DNA of 25,965 nucleotides from an uncultured Oscillospiraceae bacterium (GTDB taxonomy: Bacteria; Bacillota; Clostridia; UBA1212; SIG427). Below the pieces are notes generated by a model, which saw only the letters and a list, made by a program, of their open reading frames with translations, was not told where the DNA came from and searched no databases. Position 1 is the first letter of the stretch. Every line of letters starts with the position of its first letter. Shown in pieces: positions 6,428 to 14,495 of the stretch. The stretch is from positions 1 through 25,965 of the forward strand of contig CABQMV010000011.1 in the NCBI GenBank assembly GCA_902465325.1, in the 5' to 3' direction. A program made the translations under genes and the position numbers.

Positions 6428-8842
6428 CTATTGTGTTACCTTAACCGTCTTCGTCAGTTTATTAGACTCCTTATAAGGTCTAAGCAGCATATAGAGAATC
6501 AGGCCCGTAAAGACTACTGCAAATATGGCACCAACCACATTCGCACTGCCTGTAAAGAGCATCCCCAGCTGATACACAATCAGAGAAATGATATAAGCAA
6601 ATATGCACTGATAACCAATGGCAAACCAGGTCCATTTTGCACTGTTCATTTCTCTCTTGATGGCACCGATAGCAGCAAAGCAGGGGGCACAGAGGAGATT
6701 GAATATCAAGAATGAATAGGCCGCCAATTGGCTCATCCCTTCAAAATCCAATACACCAAATACACCTACTACCTCTTCTTTGGCCACCAGCCCCATAATA
6801 GTAGCAATGGTTGCTTTAATATTTCCAAAGCCCAGAGGTGCAAAAATCCAGCAAATGGCGCCGCCAATAATTCCTAAAATACTGTTCTCCAGTTCTATTT
6901 CCGGGTCAAACAGGAAGCTGCCGTCTACAACTCCGAAACAGGACCCCGCCCAGATAATAATAGAGGAAAGCAGAATAATCGTACCGGCCTTTTTAATAAA
7001 GGACCACGCCCTCTCCCACATGGAGCGGAGTACATTTCCCACTGTAGGCAGGTGATAGGCAGGAAGCTCCATGACAAAGGGCGCTGGATCTCCCGCAAAC
7101 ATTTTTGTCTTTTTCAGCATGATACCCGATATTACAATTGCAGCAATGCCAATAAAGTATGCACTGGGAGCCACCCACCAGGCGCCTCCGAACAGCGCGC
7201 TGGCAATCAGCGCAATAATAGGAAGCTTCGCGCCGCAGGGAATAAAGGTGGTTGTCATAATGGTCATCCGGCGGTCTCTTTCATTTTCAATGGTCCGAGA
7301 GGCCATAATTCCCGGTACGCCGCAGCCGGTACCAATCAGCATGGGAATAAAGGATTTTCCTGAAAGTCCGAATCTGCGGAAAATTCTGTCCATAACAAAA
7401 GCAATTCGCGCCATATAACCGCAGGATTCCAAAAAGGCAAGCATAATAAACAGTACCAGCATTTGAGGCACAAAACCCAGTACAGCGCCCACTCCGCCTA
7501 CAATACCATCCAGAATCAGCCCATTAAGCCATTCCGGACTGTTAGCTGCTGTCAAGCCTCCCTCTATCAGAGCAGGAATACTGGGGACCCATACCCCGTA
7601 TTCACTGGGATCCGGAACCCCTTCTATTTCCTCCCCCAGAGCCGCATCGTAAATTGTAGAAATATCATAGCCTTCTTTTTGCAGAGAATCGGCATAGGAA
7701 CCGTATGCTTCATCAAAAGCCCCAAAGTCTTCCTCTGCAATGGCAGACTGGAGCTCTTCCGCACCAACGACACCTTTCTCAGCGGCGCCGTCAACCAGAG
7801 TTTTCATTTCCTCTGTCCACACGTTTTCCTTCGCATAGTCAGTCATCGCTTCTTCATAGGAGGAACTTCCAATTCCGAAAAGATGCCATCCTTCTCCAAA
7901 TACGCCGTCATTTGCCCAATCTGTAGTAAACGTGCCTACTGTGGTAACAGATATGTAATATACTAAAATCATAATGACTGCGAAAATAGGCAGTGCAGCC
8001 CAGCGATTAGTAACAACTTTATCAATTTTATCCGAGGTAGTCAGACCGCCGGTATTTCGCTTATGATAACAATTTTTCATAAGCGACGCAATGTACACAT
8101 AGCGTTCATTGGTTATAATACTCTCTGCATCGTCGTCATATTCCTTTTCAGTCGCTTTAATGTCCTGTTCCAGGTGGGCCAGCACCTGCTGATCCAGATT
8201 CAGCTGTGCCAGTACCTTATCATCCCTCTCAAATATTTTAATGGCGTACCAGCGCTGCTGCTCCTCAGGCATCTTATGAATTGCCGCCTCTTCAATATGG
8301 GCAAGCGCATGTTCCACGGTACCGCTAAACGTATGCATAGGAACAGTTTTGGCAGATGACGCCGCTTCAATGGCAGCCTCTGCAGCCTCCATAATTCCAA
8401 CGCCCTTCAAGGCCGAGATCTCTACAACTCGGCAGCCCAATTCTCTGGAAAGCTCCTGAATATTGATTTTATCCCCGTTTTTCCTTACTACATCCATCAT
8501 ATTAATCGCAACCACAACAGGAATTCCCAGCTCTGTAAGCTGCGTAGTAAGATACAGGTTTCTCTCTAAATTAGTACCATCTACAATATTCAATATGGCA
8601 TCAGGGCGCTGTCCAATCAAATAGTTTCGCGCTACCACCTCTTCCAGTGTATAGGGAGAAAGGGAATAGATACCGGGTAGGTCTGTTATGGTGACACCTT
8701 CATGTTTTTTTAGCTTTCCTTCCTTCTTTTCTACTGTTACCCCTGGCCAGTTTCCCACAAATTGATTGGATCCTGTCAGTGCGTTAAACAGCGTTGTTTT
8801 TCCACTGTTGGGATTGCCCGCTAAGGCGATTCTCAAATTCAT
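6428..8842 (-). CDS. feoB: Ferrous iron transporter FeoB
   Basis: 804 residues. The N-terminal G domain has G1 GNPNSGKTT (9-17), the G2 threonine near T36, G3 DLPG (54-57), G4 NMMD (114-117) and G5 SALKG (143-147), followed by a GDI helical region to about 275. The membrane part begins near residue 283, carries an acidic insertion outside the membrane (about 305-440), and includes the conserved gate-type segments with MLIGTGCGVPG and TTFIPCGAKLP, each with a cysteine. It moves Fe(II) into the cytosol, controlled by GTP binding. AGGAAAGGAAGGAA precedes the ATG. It follows two feoA genes but is separated from them by a terminator and an operator copy, so its level may be set separately. Confidence 0.97.
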   Translation of the reverse strand: MNLRIALAGNPNSGKTTLFNALTGSNQFVGNWPGVTVEKKEGKLKKHEGVTITDLPGIYSLSPYTLEEVVARNYLIGQRPDAILNIVDGTNLERNLYLTTQLTELGIPVVVAINMMDVVRKNGDKINIQELSRELGCRVVEISALKGVGIMEAAEAAIEAASSAKTVPMHTFSGTVEHALAHIEEAAIHKMPEEQQRWYAIKIFERDDKVLAQLNLDQQVLAHLEQDIKATEKEYDDDAESIITNERYVYIASLMKNCYHKRNTGGLTTSDKIDKVVTNRWAALPIFAVIMILVYYISVTTVGTFTTDWANDGVFGEGWHLFGIGSSSYEEAMTDYAKENVWTEEMKTLVDGAAEKGVVGAEELQSAIAEEDFGAFDEAYGSYADSLQKEGYDISTIYDAALGEEIEGVPDPSEYGVWVPSIPALIEGGLTAANSPEWLNGLILDGIVGGVGAVLGFVPQMLVLFIMLAFLESCGYMARIAFVMDRIFRRFGLSGKSFIPMLIGTGCGVPGIMASRTIENERDRRMTIMTTTFIPCGAKLPIIALIASALFGGAWWVAPSAYFIGIAAIVISGIMLKKTKMFAGDPAPFVMELPAYHLPTVGNVLRSMWERAWSFIKKAGTIILLSSIIIWAGSCFGVVDGSFLFDPEIELENSILGIIGGAICWIFAPLGFGNIKATIATIMGLVAKEEVVGVFGVLDFEGMSQLAAYSFLIFNLLCAPCFAAIGAIKREMNSAKWTWFAIGYQCIFAYIISLIVYQLGMLFTGSANVVGAIFAVVFTGLILYMLLRPYKESNKLTKTVKVTQ

Positions 8843-8869
8843 TTACAGTTCCTTCCTTTCCTCTTTCAT

Positions 8870-8898
8870 AAGTTAGTTTGTGCTAACCTGCTTCTCAA
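8870..8898 (-). promoter_or_regulatory. Possible internal promoter for feoB
   Basis: TTGAGA (8898 to 8893), 17-bp spacer, TAACTT (8875 to 8870). The -35 is good and the -10 is poor. The third feo operator (8872-8887) lies across its spacer and -10, the arrangement expected of a repressed promoter. Confidence 0.35.
8872..8887. promoter_or_regulatory. feo operator copy 3, upstream of feoB
   Basis: GTTAGTTTGTGCTAAC differs at two positions from operator copy 2 (9459-9474) and keeps the GTTAG / CTAAC arms with a 6-bp centre. It lies in the feoA-feoB spacer, 30 bp before the feoB ATG. Confidence 0.6.
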
Positions 8899-8918
8899 AA
8901 AATACGGGGTTTCCCCCG
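8897..8918 (-). terminator. Intercistronic terminator between feoA and feoB
   Basis: Minus-strand CGGGG (8918 to 8914), GAAA tetraloop, CCCCG (8909 to 8905), then TATTTTTT. It starts 8 nt after the second feoA stop, inside an otherwise continuous operon. The 5-bp GC stem with a stable tetraloop should give partial termination, lowering feoB relative to the feoA pair. Confidence 0.7.
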
Positions 8919-8925
8919 ATGCTGT

Positions 8926-9147
8926 TCATTCCACCTCAATCATTTCTGCATCCGCTTTTCTGATAGACAGCTCATAGCCCCGGACCGTCACCTCTACCGG
9001 ATCGCCTAAAGGTGCCACCTTGCGCACATGGACATCCACACCCTTTGTAATCCCCATATCCATAATCCGGCGTTTCACCGCGCCCTCTCCGTGAAGCTTT
9101 ACTACCTTGACCGTATTGCCGATTTTCACCTGTTTTAGTGTCCGCAT
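8926..9147 (-). CDS. feoA: FeoA domain protein (second copy)
   Basis: 73 residues forming one FeoA SH3-like domain: the RRIMDMGITKGVDVHVRKVAPLG core and a PVEVTVRGYELSIRKADA ending are characteristic. FeoA proteins are small cytosolic partners of the FeoB transporter. The ATG is preceded by GGAGGAGAAAAGGT and lies 15 bp after the first feoA. It is the closer of the two to the usual FeoA pattern and probably the direct FeoB partner. A terminator follows at once. Confidence 0.93.
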   Translation of the reverse strand: MRTLKQVKIGNTVKVVKLHGEGAVKRRIMDMGITKGVDVHVRKVAPLGDPVEVTVRGYELSIRKADAEMIEVE

Positions 9148-9162
9148 ACCTTTTCTCCTCCT

Positions 9163-9372
9163 TTATATCATAATTTTTTGCGCCATTTCCTTGCTTATGG
9201 CGATTCTTGTATCCTTTACACTTACTATTATATTGCCTCCTATGGAGCTTATCACTGTTACCGTTCCCCCGACAACAAAGCCTAAATCCTCCAAATGCTT
9301 CTTTACATCCGGATTCCCGCCTATCTTTCGAATGATATTTTCCCGTCCCGAGTCGGCAAGTGTCAATGGCAT
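9163..9372 (-). CDS. feoA: FeoA domain protein (first copy)
   Basis: 69 residues, again one SH3-like FeoA domain (LEDLGFVVGGTVTVISSIGGNIIVSVKDTRIAIS core) but divergent from the next gene, so this is not a recent duplication. First gene of the feo operon; AGGAAGGTG stands 7 nt before the ATG. Twin feoA genes ahead of feoB are common in Clostridia. The division of labour between the two is not known. Confidence 0.9.
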   Translation of the reverse strand: MPLTLADSGRENIIRKIGGNPDVKKHLEDLGFVVGGTVTVISSIGGNIIVSVKDTRIAISKEMAQKIMI

Positions 9373-9425
9373 CCCATATCACCTTCCTATACAGTCTTGC
9401 TTGATCCTATTGATTCGTTTCCAAA

Positions 9426-9439
9426 TTAGCTTTTGCTAA
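9426..9439. promoter_or_regulatory. feo operator copy 1
   Basis: TTAGCTTTTGCTAA, a perfect 5-bp-arm inverted repeat, shares its core with copy 2, whose centre is 34 bp away. It lies in the feo leader, about 40 bp after the predicted transcription start. Confidence 0.65.
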
Positions 9440-9458
9440 CCAAAAAAGATAAATTATA

Positions 9459-9474
9459 GTTAGCTTTTGCTAAC
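9459..9474. promoter_or_regulatory. feo operator copy 2 at the transcription start
   Basis: GTTAGCTTTTGCTAAC is a perfect inverted repeat beginning immediately downstream of the feo -10 box, at about +1 to +16. The TTAG/CTAA arms recall DtxR/IdeR-family sites rather than a Fur box. The binding protein is inferred to be an Fe(II)-dependent DtxR-type repressor. Confidence 0.7.
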
Positions 9475-9481
9475 CATTTAT

Positions 9482-9510
9482 ATAATACGCATAAGTATAT
9501 TCCCTGTCAA
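9482..9510 (-). promoter_or_regulatory. Promoter of the feo operon
   Basis: TTGACA (9510 to 9505), 17-bp spacer, TATTAT (9487 to 9482). Perfect -35 and five of six in the -10. Start near 9475, directly at operator copy 2. Confidence 0.8.
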
Positions 9511-9534
9511 TAGCTTTCGTAAAAAGTTCACAAT

Positions 9535-10872
9535 TCAGAGAACCGGTGCCAAGCGCATTCCCTCCAGGTAACGCTTGGCAAAAACATCCGAGGAGGTCAG
9601 ATCCAGTGTCTGAGCCAGCTGCGCCAGCCGCCTCATCTTCCATATGGTCTCCGGCTTCCTGAGAAGCTGTACTGCGCCGGCAAGTGCGCCGTTTCCTATC
9701 GTATGCATTTTACCGGTGAGACCAAAGGGAACCAATCCGATCGCCCCGGCACTCTGAGGATTCAGGTGCTTTCCAAAGCCGCCCGCTATCCAAAGACCTG
9801 AAATCTGCCCAGGGGCTGCCTCTGCTTCCTCCATTAATGTCTGAATGCCTGCACAAACTGCGCTTTTCGCCATTTGTACCATACGTACATCCCCAGGCGT
9901 AACCATAAAATATTCTTTTTCCATATAACCATTTTCTTCTACAATTTCAAGCTGCCTGAAAACCGCCAGCAAATCAATCATACCACTTCCGCAGATTCCT
10001 TTTGGCTCAGTTTCTCCGATCACATGGGGAATCAGTCTTCCCGCAGCTGCCGCCGCCCGGTCAACAGCCCCTTCCTCCGCCGGCATTCCGTGACTGAGCC
10101 CGTAACCTTCAAAGGCCGGCCCGGCGGCGGCAGAACAACAAGTCAGCTTTCCTTTGTGCCACAGCATAATCTCACCATTGGTCCCCAGGTCCGCCAGCAT
10201 CCCGGCCTCCTCCTGCTCTGTAATGCGGGACGCCAATAAAGAGCACAGCGCATCCGCTCCAATAAAAGCGGAAACACAGGGAGGCAAATAAAATAAAATT
10301 CCTGAAATCTCCTGCGTCCAGTCAAACAGACAGTCCGGGACAAAAGGCGCTTTTGTCAGACAAGCCGGATTCCTTCCGGTGAGCAAATAGAGCATAACCG
10401 TATTGCCTGTTATCACCCCAGATGTTACACGCTCTTTTGATATGCCGGCTTTGGTACATAAGCTCTGTATCATCCTGCCGATCGCTTCCTGTATCAGTGT
10501 CTGCAGCCTCTTCTGAAATCCCTCTGTACTTCGCTGTGCTCGGGTAAGCACATCAGCGCCCAGACTGACCTGAGGATTGACTGCCGCCGTTTCCGCCAGA
10601 ACGCCGCGGGCTCCCAGCAAAATGCCGGCTAAAGTAGTAGTCCCCAAATCCACAGCGATTCCGTATCCGGGGAAAGAGCAACGCTTCTCCTCCTCTGCCG
10701 CCAGTCCTTCAATCTGCAGAGAAGACTCCGCTTCTTCCACAAAACGGCACCAGCCCCGGGCCTCACAGGTATCACAACGGCGGAATCTGCCGCAGGGAGA
10801 AAGCAATTTAGTTTTAACAGGCTGATTCTTTTCCACGTACAATAGTATACACGCAAACCTCTTGTCACTCAA
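9535..10872 (-). CDS. RamA/RACo-type reductive activator ATPase of corrinoid proteins
   Basis: Up to 445 residues. From about residue 70 on it is an ASKHA ATPase of the corrinoid-activator (DUF4445) type: VDLGTTT (74-80), LGADVLTRAQ, ITGNTVMLYLLTG, SAFIGADALCSLLAS, LADLGTNGEIML, CSAAAGPAFEG and GICGSGMIDLL. Family members use ATP to drive reduction of inactive Co(II) corrinoid to Co(I). The N-terminus is short; instead of a full 2Fe-2S ferredoxin domain it has a compact cluster C27, C33, C36, C42 that could hold an Fe-S centre. The start is uncertain: TTG at 10872 has no ribosome site, and a promoter-like pair inside the frame would move the start to GTG 10836 or later. No methyltransferase or corrinoid protein lies nearby, so the partner is elsewhere. 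Confidence 0.85.
   Translation of the reverse strand: MSDKRFACILLYVEKNQPVKTKLLSPCGRFRRCDTCEARGWCRFVEEAESSLQIEGLAAEEEKRCSFPGYGIAVDLGTTTLAGILLGARGVLAETAAVNPQVSLGADVLTRAQRSTEGFQKRLQTLIQEAIGRMIQSLCTKAGISKERVTSGVITGNTVMLYLLTGRNPACLTKAPFVPDCLFDWTQEISGILFYLPPCVSAFIGADALCSLLASRITEQEEAGMLADLGTNGEIMLWHKGKLTCCSAAAGPAFEGYGLSHGMPAEEGAVDRAAAAAGRLIPHVIGETEPKGICGSGMIDLLAVFRQLEIVEENGYMEKEYFMVTPGDVRMVQMAKSAVCAGIQTLMEEAEAAPGQISGLWIAGGFGKHLNPQSAGAIGLVPFGLTGKMHTIGNGALAGAVQLLRKPETIWKMRRLAQLAQTLDLTSSDVFAKRYLEGMRLAPVL
10844..10872 (-). promoter_or_regulatory. Possible promoter of the corrinoid-activator gene
   Basis: TTGAGT (10872 to 10867), 17-bp spacer, TATACT (10849 to 10844). If used, transcription starts near 10837 and the TTG at 10872 cannot be the start codon. 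It overlaps the divergent esterase promoter. Confidence 0.4.
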
Positions 10873-10890
10873 CCGTAAACGTGCTATGAT
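10862..10890 (+). promoter_or_regulatory. Promoter of the esterase-hydrolase-PHP operon
   Basis: TTGTCA (10862-10867), 17-bp spacer, TATGAT (10885-10890), start near 10897. Its -35 shares base pairs with the -35 of the opposing minus-strand promoter, so the two units should compete for RNA polymerase. Confidence 0.6.
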
Positions 10891-10935
10891 TCATACATTA
10901 AATTTACCATGGAAGGAAAGGCTGAGATTGCAAAA

Positions 10936-12330
10936 ATGAATAACGACAAAAGATTCGGTGTGATGATTACAAAGGGTCCCATGAACTGGCAGGTTTTCCA
11001 GCAAACAGAAGGGAAAGCAGACATTACATTGGAAGGCAGCTGGTATCATCCGGAGGAATACAAAGACGCCGTCCGGGTATATGTTCGGCTCTATACGGAA
11101 AAAGACAACCTTCCTGTAATCAACAGTCAGCCCGCCCAGGTCTCCGGCAGCTCCTGGACATGTACGCTCAGGCAGGTTCCCGCCGGGGGACCCTATAGAA
11201 TTGAAACACTGCTTCAGGAGGGAGACCAGGTCATTCCCTTTGAATGGAGCTGTCACGGGGATATGCGGCATCACATTTGCGTAGGCGATGTATTTCTGAT
11301 TGCCGGCCAGAGCAACGCAGTAGGGTACGGCAAGGATGCGATTGAGGATTTGCCGGAAATAGGGATCCATATGCTGCGGGAAAATGGCGTCTGGGATTTG
11401 GCCACACATCCGCTCCACGATACCACTGATACGATTTTCCCCGCTCACCAGGACGGAGCAAACACCGGACATTCTCCTTATCTGTCCTTTGCACGGAAGC
11501 TGAAGAGAAAACACCAATGGCCTATTGGACTGATTATGGCGGCCAAAGGCGGCTCTCCTCTGGACAGATTTGACCCCCAGGGCGGCGGCGATCTGTATCG
11601 GAATATGCTGGATATGGTGTCTTATCAGGGCGGCGGCCTCAGGGCCGTTATCTGGTGCCAGGGCGCCGCAGATGCCAATGCACAGGACGCGGATTCTTAT
11701 GGGGAACGGCTGAGCCGTACGATACAGAGCTCCAGAGAAGATTTTAACATACCGGATCTGCCGTGGTTTCTCATACAGGTCGGCCGATTCGGGGACGCTG
11801 TGCCGGAAGATGATCCCTTCTGGGGCAGGATACGGGAACATCAGAGACAGCTGGCGCACCGGCTTCCCCAGGTATATACCATTTCCACTATTGATGGCGT
11901 ACCTTCGGATGCCGTACATAACAATGCTTTTTCTAATGTTATGATTGGGGAACGGATTGCTGACACCGTATTGAACCAGCTCTACGGACAGGCGCATTTC
12001 CTCTGTCCGGATATTCAGTCAGCGCATCTGGAAGAAGACAGAAAATCGGTGATTCTTACCTTTTCTAATGTCATTGAGACGGTATTTCACTGTCATGATC
12101 AGGATATGCCTTACAGCATTCTGGGGCCTCAGGGAGAAGACTACAGAATCACCGCCTGCAATTCCTCCGGCTGCCAGGTAACGCTCTGCACAGAGCAGCC
12201 CATTGAAAGGCACAGCACCGTAAGCTGTGTCTGGCAGGCCAATCCGTCCTTTAAGCCGCCTTTTGATTCCGGCACCCGGCTGCCGGTTCTGAGTTTCTAT
12301 AAGGTGGAAATAGAAGAACAGGCAGACTAA
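10936..12330 (+). CDS. SASA/CE6-type SGNH esterase, first copy
   Basis: 465 residues. GQSNAVGYG holds the nucleophile serine (about S126), followed by the family blocks VIWCQGAADAN and, near residue 325, DGVPSDAVHNN with the likely Asp-His pair. This is the sialate O-acetylesterase / carbohydrate esterase 6 pattern: hydrolysis of O-acetyl or similar esters on sugars. The N-terminal 110 residues form a beta-rich region and the last 95 another; there is no signal peptide, so it acts in the cytosol. The frame opens at ATG 10909, but ATG 10936 follows GGAAGGAAAGG and matches the start of the paralogue downstream. The next gene is a tandem duplicate 23 bp away. The substrate is unknown. Confidence 0.85.
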   Translation: MNNDKRFGVMITKGPMNWQVFQQTEGKADITLEGSWYHPEEYKDAVRVYVRLYTEKDNLPVINSQPAQVSGSSWTCTLRQVPAGGPYRIETLLQEGDQVIPFEWSCHGDMRHHICVGDVFLIAGQSNAVGYGKDAIEDLPEIGIHMLRENGVWDLATHPLHDTTDTIFPAHQDGANTGHSPYLSFARKLKRKHQWPIGLIMAAKGGSPLDRFDPQGGGDLYRNMLDMVSYQGGGLRAVIWCQGAADANAQDADSYGERLSRTIQSSREDFNIPDLPWFLIQVGRFGDAVPEDDPFWGRIREHQRQLAHRLPQVYTISTIDGVPSDAVHNNAFSNVMIGERIADTVLNQLYGQAHFLCPDIQSAHLEEDRKSVILTFSNVIETVFHCHDQDMPYSILGPQGEDYRITACNSSGCQVTLCTEQPIERHSTVSCVWQANPSFKPPFDSGTRLPVLSFYKVEIEEQAD

Positions 12331-12353
12331 AGGCAGAAAGGGGTTTTTATTAT

Positions 12354-14495
12354 ATGAAATTTGGAATTTTTATAGAAAAAGGGCCTCAGCCCTGGCAGAT
12401 ATATCAGCAGGAAAACGGATTTGCGGAAATTTCTCTGGAAGGCCGCTGGGACTTTAATGTGCTGGTAAATATAGATGACAGCAACAGAGACAAGGTCCAG
12501 GTGTGGGCCGCTCTGTTTGATGAGCAGGACAGTTCGCCGGTAATTCCCTGGGAAGCCGCTCAGGTAAATCCGGATAATACCTGGCGTCATACTTTTCAAA
12601 GAGTTCCTGCAGGCGGACCCTATAGGATTGAGACCGGCCTTCGGTTTTCCGGGGGCGATCCTACCCACGATTGGGATCACCGGGGCGACATGATCCATCA
12701 TGTCTGCGTGGGAGATTTATTTGTAATTGCCGGCCAGAGCAATGCAGTAGGATACGGCAAGGACGCGATTTTTGATCCCCCGGAACTGGGGGTCCATATG
12801 CTCAGAAGCAACGGAACCTGGGATATGGCTACACATCCTCTGGGAGATTCTACAGATACTGTACACGAGGAAAATACAGATTATTCCAATACCGGCCACT
12901 CTCCCTATCTGACCTTTGCCAAAAAAGTCAGAGAACAGGTGGGCTATCCCATTGGTTTACTGCCTACAGCCCTGGGAGGCTCTGCCATCCGCTACTGGGA
13001 CCCCTGTCAGGATGGAGAGCTCTGGAAGGAAATGATGGGCGTCATTGAACTGGCCGGAGGAAAAATTGCGGCGGTTTTGTGGTATCAGGGATGTACCGAT
13101 GCGGATACCCAGGAGCAGGCACAAATGTATTATCAAACCTTTGAAAGCCTGGTGTCTTCTACCAGAAAGGCCCTGTGCAGCCCGAAGCTGCCCTGGTTTA
13201 CTGTACAGCTCAACCGGCAGATGAGTACCGGCTGGCTTAGAGAAGAGCACGACGAATACTGGGGAACTGTCAGAGAGGCTCAGCGCCAGGCGGCCAGGAA
13301 GATTCCCGGAGTCTATATAATCCCCGCTACCGACTGTACCCTGTCCGATGGAATTCATAATAAAGCAGCCGCCAATATGATGCTGGGACAGAGACTGGCC
13401 CGGCAGGTGCTGACAAAACATTACGGCGCTCCTCTGGCCTGTCCGATACCGGATCTCTATATGGCAGAGAAAGTAGAGGACGGCAGTAAGCTGATATTAC
13501 ATTTTACCGATATAGCAGAAATGCTGATTACCCGAAACGGTCCGGCGCATCGGCTTTTCCGGGTAGAAGACGAGACAGGCACCGTGTCTGTCTCGGGCGT
13601 CACGGCAGGACGCGGAGACAGTCTGGTCCTAACGCTGGAGAGGCCTGTCCGCGGGAAAACGCTGGTCAGCGGGGTGTGGCAGACCAATCCTGAACACCTA
13701 ATGCCGGTAGAAAGTATGTGCAGAACCCCTATTGTGTCTTTCTACCGTGTCGAAGTAAAATTTGAACGGGTACCCTGGAGGGATCGGGAAGCGCTGCATT
13801 TCGTACTGGACGGTCACGAAAGCTGGGTCGTTCTGCCGGACAATCCTCTTCCGGATAAGCGCTGGGCCTGGAGAACAGAATTCTTCGGCGCCTTTGACTA
13901 TGCAGATATGGCCCTGGTAGAAAAGGGCTATTATCTGGTACACCATTCTATCAGCAATATGTACGGCTGTCCTAAGGCAGTAAAGTATATGGAGGCCTTC
14001 TACCGGGTACTTACAGAAGAGCTGCAATTAAATAAAAGAGCTGTTATGATCGGCCTGTCCCGAGGCGGTCTGTACGCCTGGAACTTTGCAGTTGCCCATC
14101 CGGAGCAGGTAGCCTGTCTGTATATTGACGCGCCGGTACTGGATATCCGCAGCTGGCCGGGAGGAAAATTCTCCGGACCCGGAGAAGAAGGCTGCTGGAA
14201 AGAATGTATGGAGCACTATGGACTCACGGAAGAAACGGCATCGGATTTCAAAGGCAATCCCATTGATCATGTGCGGGAAATTGCAGAAGCCAAAATTCCT
14301 GTTATATTAGTGGCAGGAGAAGCCGATGAGCTGGTCCCCTACACAGAAAACGGAGCGATTTTGGAAGAACGTTTTCTGGCGGCAGGCGGCAGGATAAAGA
14401 CCATTGTCAAACCGGACTGCGGCCATCATCCTCACTCCCTGGAAAACCCCGCTGAGATTGTAGACTTTATTGAAAAAGAAGGGCTTTTCTCATGA
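12354..14495 (+). CDS. Two-domain esterase: SASA/CE6 domain fused to an alpha/beta hydrolase
   Basis: 713 residues. The first ~465 align end to end with the preceding gene (same GGPYRIET, GQSNAVGYGKDA with S129, VLWYQGCTDAD, DGIHNKAA blocks). The remaining ~240 form an alpha/beta hydrolase with nucleophile elbow GLSRGG (S569), acid in GEADELVPY (D658) and histidine in CGHHPHSL (H691), so a complete second triad. No signal peptide is visible. Two ester-cleaving domains in one chain suggest sequential removal of two ester groups from one cytosolic substrate, perhaps an acylated sugar or plant-derived ester; that is inference. The stop overlaps the start of the PHP gene by 4 nt (ATGA), implying coupled translation. 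Confidence 0.85.
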   Translation: MKFGIFIEKGPQPWQIYQQENGFAEISLEGRWDFNVLVNIDDSNRDKVQVWAALFDEQDSSPVIPWEAAQVNPDNTWRHTFQRVPAGGPYRIETGLRFSGGDPTHDWDHRGDMIHHVCVGDLFVIAGQSNAVGYGKDAIFDPPELGVHMLRSNGTWDMATHPLGDSTDTVHEENTDYSNTGHSPYLTFAKKVREQVGYPIGLLPTALGGSAIRYWDPCQDGELWKEMMGVIELAGGKIAAVLWYQGCTDADTQEQAQMYYQTFESLVSSTRKALCSPKLPWFTVQLNRQMSTGWLREEHDEYWGTVREAQRQAARKIPGVYIIPATDCTLSDGIHNKAAANMMLGQRLARQVLTKHYGAPLACPIPDLYMAEKVEDGSKLILHFTDIAEMLITRNGPAHRLFRVEDETGTVSVSGVTAGRGDSLVLTLERPVRGKTLVSGVWQTNPEHLMPVESMCRTPIVSFYRVEVKFERVPWRDREALHFVLDGHESWVVLPDNPLPDKRWAWRTEFFGAFDYADMALVEKGYYLVHHSISNMYGCPKAVKYMEAFYRVLTEELQLNKRAVMIGLSRGGLYAWNFAVAHPEQVACLYIDAPVLDIRSWPGGKFSGPGEEGCWKECMEHYGLTEETASDFKGNPIDHVREIAEAKIPVILVAGEADELVPYTENGAILEERFLAAGGRIKTIVKPDCGHHPHSLENPAEIVDFIEKEGLFS

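Noticed and set aside
7463..7966. 167-codon plus-strand frame inside feoB
   Set aside because: Antisense shadow of a fully supported FeoB frame.
10891..11997. 368-codon open frame on the minus strand
   Set aside because: It is antisense to the first esterase, which has clear family motifs. The antisense frame has no domain and no ribosome site.
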